Shown: piece by piece, positions 1 through 5,007 of the stretch
Layout of the letters: each line of letters starts with the position of its first letter
Numbering within the stretch: the stretch's first letter is position 1
Assembly (NCBI GenBank): GCA_030043495.1
Contig: JASHXO010000215.1
Location: forward strand, 1-5,007
DNA: 5,007 nucleotides
Direction of reading: 5' to 3'
Source of the DNA: Candidatus Rhabdochlamydia sp.
GTDB lineage: Bacteria > Chlamydiota > Chlamydiia > Chlamydiales > Rhabdochlamydiaceae
Position numbers and translations under genes: made by a program
Notes under the pieces: generated by a model
The model's database searches: none
Seen by the model: only the letters and a program-made list of their open reading frames with translations
Told to the model about the DNA's origin: nothing

Positions 1-38
1 GCATGATGACATTTAACTTGTTACTAAGGTAAAAACCG

Positions 39-2948
39 ATGAAATATCCAAGACGCTTAATTTTTTTATCTCTTCTTTTTCTATCCGCTCTCCCTATCTA
101 TTCAGAAGATGCGACTTCTCTTCAGAGCAGTTATGAAATTATCGAAGACAAAGCCACGCTTCCTATCCTTAATCCTGCTCTAGAAGACAGAAAAGTGGAA
201 AAACTTCTTTTGAATAATGGCCTGCAGGCTTTGCTCATTTCCGATCCTGGGGCCGATCAATCCGCAGCCGGACTGGCTGTTGATGCGGGTTCTTGGGAAG
301 ATCCAAAAGAATACCCCGGAATGGCCCATTTTCTAGAACATATGCTTTTCATGGGAACCGAAGCGTATCCCAACGAATTTGAATATATGCAGTTCATCTC
401 CGACCATGGAGGAAATGTGAATGCATTCACAGCTTCTGACCGCACGATCTACATGTTTTCAGTCAACAATGATGCATTTGAAGAATCCCTGGACAGATTT
501 TCCCACTTTTTTATCGATCCGCTTTTTTCTCCTAACTGCATCAATCGTGAACTTCATGCCGTCGATCAAGAGCATTCTAAAAACATCGAACATGACGGCT
601 GGCGCCAGTACATGATTTTAAAAGAGACAGGAAATCCTAACCATCCCAACTGCGCTTTTTCCACAGGCAATGCCCAAACATTGTCTGGGATTCCACAATC
701 CGCATTGAAAAACTGGTACGAGACCCATTACAGTGCTGATGAAATGCATCTCGTCATGATCTCTCCTCTTTCAATCGAAGAAATGCGTGCCCTTGCCGTT
801 TCCGATTTTTCCAAAATTCCCAAGTTCAAAGCTTCAAAAAAAGCACTTCCCAATGATATGACATCTCATATCCAACGCGGGCACATGATCTTTATCAAGC
901 CCGTCAAAGACATCAGACAACTCTCTTTAAACTGGGAAATCCCTGCCGCCTTTGCTGAAGATATCGAACGCAAGGCACCAAATCTTGTCGCTTCTGCACT
1001 GGGTCAAGAAGGAGAAAATAGTTTACCACAATTGCTAAAAAAAGAAAAAATTGCTGAAAGCGTCCGCATCAGCTGCGACCGTTTTAGTAAACAAAGCGTT
1101 TTCTTTACCATCGATATCGCATTGACAGATTACGGCCTGACACAAGTCGATACCGCAATTTTACGTGTCTTTCAATCAATTGCCCGTCTGAAAAAAGAAG
1201 GCTTCCCAGCGCACTTCTACGACGAAGTGCAAACGATGGCCAAACTCAATTATCAATATCAATCGCGCAATGATGCGTTCAACACGATTATGACAATTGC
1301 TTCGGATATGCCTTATGAGGATCTTACTTCATATCCTGAAAAATCAGTCATCCCAACAAAATATGATCCTGCCTTTATCCAAGCTTTTATCGATACGCTT
1401 AAAGCAGAAAACTGCGTCTATTTCGTCTTAGCCGATCCTGCCAAAACTGGAATTATGACGGATCAGAAAGAGAAATGGATGAATGCAGAGTATACAATTA
1501 AACAAGTTTCCCGATCACGCCTTGCAGCTTGGGACCATATTGAGCCAAATCCGGCGATTCTGCTGCCCCCGCAAAATCCCTATTTGCCTAAACAGATCGT
1601 ACTCGAGTCTTCCAGTTCTTCTGAACTTGTCAAGGAAGATCCCATTTTGATCTCTTCTGATGAAGGCTGCAGCATTTATTATGTAAAAGATACAAGGTAC
1701 AAAGTTCCTGAAATTGCCTTTTTGTTCAGTTTTAAATCTCCTCTTTTGGAAACAACACCTAAAGCACAGGTCCTCGCTGATCTTTATGTCAGAGCGCTGA
1801 CTGAAAAACTTTCCGCTAATCTTTCATTAGCCTCAAATGCCGGATTTAACACTCGATTCTTCATCGATGGTTTTGAACTTAAAATGGCGATTAGCGGTTT
1901 CAATGATAAAGCTCCGCTTTTGCTGAATGAAATCTTTGGAGCGGCAAAGAATGTTGCCCCTTCCAAAGAAGAATTTGAGATTTATCGCACTTCGCTCGCC
2001 TCTGACTATGATAATGCTTCAAAAGAACTCCCTGTTCGCCAAGCGATGCAACAATTAGACAGTATCCTTTTTAACATGCCTACGGATGAAGACAAGAACA
2101 CTGCCATTAAATCGATTTCCTATGAAGAATTCTCGCAATTTTCTAAAAACTTATTTCAATCGATTTATACAGAAGGCTTGCTCTTCGGCAATATCAGTCA
2201 GCAAGAGGCACAAAATCTTTGGGGCCACCTTCGCGGCCAACTCGGCTCGCTTCATTTCTCTGCCCAAAATCATCCTCAGAAAAAAGTCCTAGTCCTATCC
2301 GAAAAATACGGTCCTTATAAGCTCGTTCAATCCACAGACCGTCAGGGAAGCGGGGTCCTTCTTCTTCTTCAAGAAGGTCCTTTCAGCTTTCAGCGTAAAG
2401 CCATTCAACAAGTCTTAGGTTATGCTCTTTCCGATGCATTCTTTGACACTTTGCGCACAAAACAGCAGACTGCTTACATCGCTAAAGCATGGAATACAGA
2501 GGAAGAGCGGCAACTCTTGCAATTCTTTGCTGTCCAATCCAGCACGCATAGTACTACAGATCTCCTGGCCCGGTTTGAGCTATTCCTAGAAAGTTTCGAC
2601 AAAAACCTCAGCATGCAAATTCCAGAAGGCCGCTTTGAAAGCATTCGAGCCACACTCATTACGCTTTTAAAGATGCCTCCTGAAAATATGCCTGGCATGG
2701 CCAACCAGCTCAATGAGCTGGCCTTTGAATATCATGATTTCAAATGGATCGACAAACGCATCGCATCTTTAAAAGAACTCAACTATGAACGCTTCTGCGA
2801 AATTGCTCACCAACTCTTGTCCCGCAGCAATCCACGTCGACTCGCTGTGTTGATAGAAGGAGTGATTAATCCAGAAAATGATTTCCACTATGAACTCATT
2901 TCAAAAGACGATGTACGCAATGTAGGGACGTTCACTTCGGTAAAGTGA
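39..2948 (+). CDS. ptr: Exported M16A zinc metalloprotease (pitrilysin/insulysin family)
   Basis: A 969-residue protein, close to the length of E. coli pitrilysin (about 960). Residues 1-22 look like a Sec signal peptide: KYPRR, then a hydrophobic run, then polar residues after IYS. The protein should therefore act in the periplasm or beyond, cleaving peptides or small proteins. The inverted zinc motif HFLEH is at 97-101 (ligands H97 and H101, catalytic E100). The third ligand is E178 in VDQEH, 77 residues after H101 as in human insulysin, and E171 matches the supporting glutamate. The NAFTASDRT strand (128-136) and the DRFSHFFIDPLF segment (152-163) are typical of the family. The C-terminal half keeps LRTKQQTAY with R806 and Y813, matching insulysin R824 and Y831, which bind substrate from the second half of the clamshell. 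The four-domain fold thus appears complete. AAGG at 26-29, 9 nt before the ATG, supports this start. Substrate and exact location are unknown. Confidence 0.95.
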   Translation: MKYPRRLIFLSLLFLSALPIYSEDATSLQSSYEIIEDKATLPILNPALEDRKVEKLLLNNGLQALLISDPGADQSAAGLAVDAGSWEDPKEYPGMAHFLEHMLFMGTEAYPNEFEYMQFISDHGGNVNAFTASDRTIYMFSVNNDAFEESLDRFSHFFIDPLFSPNCINRELHAVDQEHSKNIEHDGWRQYMILKETGNPNHPNCAFSTGNAQTLSGIPQSALKNWYETHYSADEMHLVMISPLSIEEMRALAVSDFSKIPKFKASKKALPNDMTSHIQRGHMIFIKPVKDIRQLSLNWEIPAAFAEDIERKAPNLVASALGQEGENSLPQLLKKEKIAESVRISCDRFSKQSVFFTIDIALTDYGLTQVDTAILRVFQSIARLKKEGFPAHFYDEVQTMAKLNYQYQSRNDAFNTIMTIASDMPYEDLTSYPEKSVIPTKYDPAFIQAFIDTLKAENCVYFVLADPAKTGIMTDQKEKWMNAEYTIKQVSRSRLAAWDHIEPNPAILLPPQNPYLPKQIVLESSSSSELVKEDPILISSDEGCSIYYVKDTRYKVPEIAFLFSFKSPLLETTPKAQVLADLYVRALTEKLSANLSLASNAGFNTRFFIDGFELKMAISGFNDKAPLLLNEIFGAAKNVAPSKEEFEIYRTSLASDYDNASKELPVRQAMQQLDSILFNMPTDEDKNTAIKSISYEEFSQFSKNLFQSIYTEGLLFGNISQQEAQNLWGHLRGQLGSLHFSAQNHPQKKVLVLSEKYGPYKLVQSTDRQGSGVLLLLQEGPFSFQRKAIQQVLGYALSDAFFDTLRTKQQTAYIAKAWNTEEERQLLQFFAVQSSTHSTTDLLARFELFLESFDKNLSMQIPEGRFESIRATLITLLKMPPENMPGMANQLNELAFEYHDFKWIDKRIASLKELNYERFCEIAHQLLSRSNPRRLAVLIEGVINPENDFHYELISKDDVRNVGTFTSVK

Positions 2949-2949
2949 A

Positions 2950-2969
2950 CCAAGGTCTTAAGGCCTGGG
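2950..2969 (+). other. Hairpin 1 just after the protease stop codon
   Basis: Two nucleotides past the TGA lies an imperfect inverted repeat. AGGTC (2953-2957) pairs with GGCCT (2962-2966) around a TTAA loop, including one U-G wobble (T2956 with G2963). An A/G mismatch then separates this from two further C-G pairs (2950-2951 with 2968-2969). No T-run follows directly, so alone it is a weak terminator. It may stabilise the 3' end of the protease mRNA. Its core resembles the hairpin at 3018-3043. Confidence 0.5.
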
Positions 2970-3040
2970 ATTAAGTTGGAGGCCGAGCTTCGTTCTCGGC
3001 CCAATATTATTTTGAAAATACCCGGTCCTTAAGGGCCGGG
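2953..3040 (+). repeat. Duplicated hairpin core (two diverged copies)
   Basis: GGTCTTAAGGCCTGGG (2954-2969) and GGTCCTTAAGGGCCGGG (3024-3040) are alike in sequence as well as in fold. Both have a GGTC arm, a TTAA loop, a GGCC-type arm and the wobble T at the same place. They lie 70 bp apart on either side of the probable terminator. They could be two copies of a short intergenic repeat or a chance resemblance between GC-rich palindromes. Confidence 0.35.
2976..3014 (+). terminator. Probable Rho-independent terminator of the protease gene
   Basis: GGCCGAG (2981-2987) and CTCGGCC (2995-3001) form a perfect 7-bp GC-rich stem with a 7-nt loop. Pairing of TTG (2976-2978) with CAA (3002-3004) across a short bulge can lengthen the base. 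The stem is followed by CAATATTATTTTG, which is T-rich but not an uninterrupted T-run. Position (28 nt after the stop codon) and strand suit transcription ending after the protease gene. The broken T-tract makes partial read-through into the downstream membrane-protein gene plausible. Confidence 0.55.
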
Positions 3041-3043
3041 TAT
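3018..3043 (+). promoter_or_regulatory. Strong hairpin in the leader of the VTT-domain gene
   Basis: ATACCCGGTCC (3018-3028) pairs with GGGCCGGGTAT (3033-3043) along 11 bp around a TTAA loop, with a single U-G wobble (T3026 with G3035). It is the strongest secondary structure I can see in the window. The plus-strand side is followed by CTGCCGGAGG, not a T-run, so it is not a classical terminator in that direction. On the minus strand a T-rich stretch follows, but the wobble becomes a C/A mismatch there, so the plus-strand RNA folds better. It ends 5 nt before GGAGG at 3049-3053, so an effect on translation initiation or mRNA stability is possible but unproven. Confidence 0.5.
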
Positions 3044-3048
3044 CTGCC

Positions 3049-3053
3049 GGAGG
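3049..3053 (+). promoter_or_regulatory. Strong Shine-Dalgarno (GGAGG) upstream of two tiny ORFs
   Basis: GGAGG is the best ribosome-binding sequence in this intergenic region, but it lies 44 nt before the ATG of the membrane-protein gene and cannot serve it directly. It sits 4 nt before the ATG at 3058 and directly abuts the ATG at 3054. The gene itself has only AAGG (3092-3095), 2 nt before its ATG, which is an unusually short spacing. Ribosomes may load here and reach the main start by coupling. Confidence 0.35.
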
Positions 3054-3101
3054 ATGGATGAACCCTGCAAGGAACCCGAAACTCGGATTATAAGGTCATG
3101 A
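3054..3101 (+). CDS. Possible 15-codon leader peptide overlapping the VTT-domain gene start
   Basis: The frame ATG 3054 to TGA 3099-3101 encodes MDEPCKEPETRIIRS, a polar, charged peptide with no recognisable similarity. Its stop overlaps the downstream ATG as ATGA, the usual geometry for translational coupling. A second frame in another register starts at ATG 3058, encodes MNPARNPKLGL and stops at TAA 3091-3093, 4 nt before the main ATG. The second has the better spacing from GGAGG. At most one is likely to matter. Such short frames arise easily by chance, so this is a candidate only. Confidence 0.2.
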   Translation: MDEPCKEPETRIIRS

Positions 3102-3805
3102 ATCGAAGAATTGTTGCCATCATCCCTTTTGCAATTATTCTGATCCTCATCTTCTTCTTTTATTTGAGCGGTTTCTATCATAAATTTAACTTTGAAATGA
3201 TCAAAAATGAACATGTGAGATGGAAAATGTTCGTCTCCACTCATCCATGGCTTTCTGCATTCTATTTCATGGGGATTTACATCGTTTCGGTTGTGCTGGT
3301 CATTCCCGACTCAACAATCTTAACTTTGCTGGGAGGGTTTCTATTCCCACTGCCATTGGCTATCATTTATTCCTGCATTGCTGAAACGGCTGGAGCCACA
3401 ATATTTTTTCTTGCAGCCCGCCTTGCCTTTATAGAGACATTGGGTAAAAGAAAAGGCGATTTCATACATGACTTGCAGATGAAATTTCAGGTTAATCAAG
3501 CTTACTATCTTCTCTTTTTGCGCTTTTCCCATCTCCTTCCTTTTTGGCTGATCAACTTGACCGCTGGAATTTTTCGCGTAAGGATAAGCACCTTCATTTG
3601 GACGACATTTATTGGTATCATACCACTCACTTTCTTTATCGCTGAAAGCGGAGCCAGCCTCTCGAAATATTTTGAGACCCACACCCATTTCGCATTTAAG
3701 GAAGCCTTTACGACAGAAGTCAAAATCGCCCTCGTCGTGTTAGGTTGTATTGCCCTTTTGCCAATTGCCTATAAAAAATTCATCCACAATAGAAAAAACA
3801 AATAG
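3098..3805 (+). CDS. TVP38/TMEM64-family (VTT-domain, DedA superfamily) membrane protein
   Basis: A 235-residue, very hydrophobic inner-membrane protein. A membrane helix at about 4-24 is followed by a short loop, then the VTT region from about 52 to 190. That region has a helix at 51-70, a re-entrant-like segment with GGFLFP (79-84), a helix at about 86-108 and a charged loop (115-130). It continues with the diagnostic LRFSHLLPFWLINLTAG stretch (141-157) and a helix containing GIIP (173-176). A last helix lies at about 207-225, and the tail is basic (KKFIHNRKNK). Arg142, Pro148, Asn153 and Gly157 sit where the family is conserved. Relatives in the wider superfamily move or scramble lipids, including recycling undecaprenyl phosphate in DedA proteins, so lipid transport is a fair guess but the substrate is unknown. 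A stop at 3059-3061 in the same frame and the lack of another in-frame start make ATG 3098 the only reasonable start, despite its poorly placed AAGG. Confidence 0.88.
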   Translation: MNRRIVAIIPFAIILILIFFFYLSGFYHKFNFEMIKNEHVRWKMFVSTHPWLSAFYFMGIYIVSVVLVIPDSTILTLLGGFLFPLPLAIIYSCIAETAGATIFFLAARLAFIETLGKRKGDFIHDLQMKFQVNQAYYLLFLRFSHLLPFWLINLTAGIFRVRISTFIWTTFIGIIPLTFFIAESGASLSKYFETHTHFAFKEAFTTEVKIALVVLGCIALLPIAYKKFIHNRKNK

Positions 3806-3824
3806 AGTTTAAAAAGAGATAATC

Positions 3825-5007
3825 TTAAAAATCAGGATCATGGCTGCTTCGCAGAATTCTGACACCGAAAACCCAAGAGACAAGCTTGACGAGCTCCGAC
3901 AAGCTATAAAGTGAGTAAAAGGCCACCCCACCCCAGATGCGGCGCATCCTCTCATACCAAAAGACATCGGGGCCGCGTTTTGAGTTATCAAGTCGGTTGA
4001 AGAGTTCTTCTGTGTTTTCATAGCACTGCATCTGATAGGGGAATGTCGTATTATCAAAAATGCGGTGGGAATGTAGGTGCATGGCAGAGATCTTTTTATT
4101 CTCATGGTCGACTTCATTGAGTTGAATATTGACATCGGGATGGATGATTCCCCAACCTGCATGCTTATCACCGACGTAATGGCAGAAATCCCCTTTCATG
4201 CGGAATATCTGAATATTTAAAGGTTCATTCCTCCGGGGCATAGCATTGATCTTTGTGCGGATGCGCTCTGAAGTATCATCGTCAATGCTCGGATCGCTGT
4301 AAAACACAGCTTGAGAAATATTTTCGTAATGATGCTCTAGAAAGCGTTGTGCATGCGCGCCGCCAAGGCTATATCCAGCAATCGAGATTCTTTCACCCGG
4401 CTGTCTAAAATGAGGATCATTCATGAGCTGTTCAAAAAATGGTTTGGCGGTTCTCCATCCCATCTCTCCGACATTTTTTTGGACATCATTCAAATATGTT
4501 TGAAAAGCATCTTCATTCGAAAAAGCCCATTGTGAAGGGCGGAAGAAAATGATTGGCTTCAAAGTCGAATCGCCTGTCGCAGGCCTCAAAGCGTAAGCAA
4601 CAAGGCCGTCGCCCGTTGCAACCTTACGGTAGACCTTATAGTAATCGAGTTGACCATCTTGACCTGGAGCTGGGATCAATTGCCCTTCCAAAAGTTCGCG
4701 ATTCGTTGCGACCTTGGAAAAACGCTCCATCCAAGCATGAAAAGAAAGCCGTCCCACATCAGAAAAGATCAGCTGTTTTTCTTTGTCCATTAAGACTTTA
4801 TCGTGAAAGAAATAAGCTAAGAAATTCCCAGGGGAACCAGCGATCTTTACAGGATCACGATAACTTCCCACAATAGGAAAAGGTTGTACCAAACGGATTC
4901 TGTCTTGAAGTTGTGCGCGGGTAGTCGATCTTATATTCCCAGGGAAGTGCGGTTTGATATCCCGGCTTAAAAGCTGGTTTGAACCAATGCTAAATAATTC
5001 GATATGT
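3825..5007 (-). CDS. Lipase-like alpha/beta-hydrolase, N-terminus beyond window edge
   Basis: The minus-strand frame is open from the right edge to TAA at 3825-3827, giving 393 visible residues. A TTG at 4890-4892 could be read as a start (355 residues). However, it has no Shine-Dalgarno, and the 38 codons before it are uninterrupted and protein-like (SRDIKPHFPGNIRSTTRAQL), so I treat the gene as 5'-partial. Numbered from that TTG, a beta strand and oxyanion-like IIFFRPSQ lie at 114-121. Next is the nucleophile elbow ISIAGYSLGGAHAQ (169-182, Ser175), typical of class 3 lipases. Candidate acids are Asp200 in FYSDPS and Asp235 in MKGDFCHYVGD. Candidate histidines are in MHLHSH (271-276). The last 36 residues include a hydrophobic stretch (about 321-346) that could contact membrane. 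A lipase or esterase role is inferred from the elbow, and the substrate is unknown. No signal peptide can be judged. The gene converges on the VTT gene across 19 bp. Confidence 0.75.
   Translation of the reverse strand, partial: HIELFSIGSNQLLSRDIKPHFPGNIRSTTRAQLQDRIRLVQPFPIVGSYRDPVKIAGSPGNFLAYFFHDKVLMDKEKQLIFSDVGRLSFHAWMERFSKVATNRELLEGQLIPAPGQDGQLDYYKVYRKVATGDGLVAYALRPATGDSTLKPIIFFRPSQWAFSNEDAFQTYLNDVQKNVGEMGWRTAKPFFEQLMNDPHFRQPGERISIAGYSLGGAHAQRFLEHHYENISQAVFYSDPSIDDDTSERIRTKINAMPRRNEPLNIQIFRMKGDFCHYVGDKHAGWGIIHPDVNIQLNEVDHENKKISAMHLHSHRIFDNTTFPYQMQCYENTEELFNRLDNSKRGPDVFWYERMRRIWGGVAFYSLYSLSELVKLVSWVFGVRILRSSHDPDF

Noticed and set aside
3..32. Short open stretch at the left edge ending in TAA 30-32, 6 nt before the protease start, possibly the tail of an upstream gene
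   Set aside because: Only about ten codons are visible and two other frames also stop nearby, so nothing supports a real coding tail. I also see no convincing -35/-10 promoter in these 38 bases.
1211..1230. Perfect 7-bp inverted repeat GCACTTC/GAAGTGC with a 6-nt loop inside the protease gene
   Set aside because: It lies in conserved coding sequence (HFYDEV) with no regulatory context. One such repeat in a gene this long is expected by chance.
2705..2721. Near-perfect dyad CCAGCTCAATGAGCTGG, operator-like in shape
   Set aside because: It is deep in the coding region for the protease C-terminal domain (NQLNEL), far from any start codon. Chance is the simpler explanation.
3018..3043. Hairpin 3 as a minus-strand terminator
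   Set aside because: The minus side does have a T-rich stretch after the stem, but the nearest minus-strand gene ends about 780 bp away. The U-G wobble also becomes a C/A mismatch on that strand, so a plus-strand RNA role fits better.
3341..3688. 115-codon minus-strand open frame opposite the VTT-domain gene
   Set aside because: The plus strand encodes a clear membrane-protein family here. The antisense product has no recognisable domain and overlaps another minus-strand frame in a different register, as expected of shadow frames.
3809..4171. 120-codon minus-strand frame overlapping the 3' part of the hydrolase gene in another register
   Set aside because: It shares the strand but not the frame with the hydrolase, has a Ser/Met/Cys-rich low-information product, and lacks any domain signal.
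4553..4876. 107-codon plus-strand open frame opposite the hydrolase gene
   Set aside because: Its product is an unstructured, Arg/Lys/Ser-rich sequence without similarity to anything I know, and it lies opposite a frame with a clear lipase-type motif.

Overview
The window most likely comes from a bacterium of the order Chlamydiales, of the environmental (Waddlia/Parachlamydia-like) kind. I infer this from the overall feel of the proteins: an exported insulinase-type protease of the kind chlamydiae carry, and a VTT-domain membrane protein. Base composition is moderate, without the very low GC of some relatives. No marker gene in the window fixes the taxon, so this placement is tentative.

Layout: (1) 39-2948 (+) is one long, intact gene for an exported M16A (pitrilysin/insulysin) zinc metalloprotease. 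Both the metal site in the N-terminal half and the Arg/Tyr substrate site in the C-terminal half are present. (2) 2949-3097 is a 149-bp intergenic stretch with three successive hairpins. The first and third share a GGTC(C)-TTAA-(G)GGCC-type core, and the middle one with its T-rich tail looks like the protease gene's terminator. After the hairpins come a strong GGAGG and two tiny overlapping reading frames, which end 4 nt before and inside the next gene's start codon. (3) 3098-3805 (+) encodes a 235-residue multipass membrane protein of the TVP38/TMEM64 (VTT, DedA-superfamily) type. (4) 3825-5007 (-) converges on gene 3 with only 19 bp between stop codons. It encodes an alpha/beta-hydrolase, lipase-like protein with a GYSLGG nucleophile elbow. 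Its frame stays open to the right edge of the window, so its N-terminus lies outside.

The three genes do not form an obvious pathway. All can be linked loosely to envelope, membrane or secreted functions (exported protease, lipid-transport-like membrane protein, lipase-like hydrolase), but that link is inference. I found no mobile element, CRISPR array, tRNA, rRNA or convincing novel defence or secretion system. The least ordinary part is the structured leader between the first two genes.
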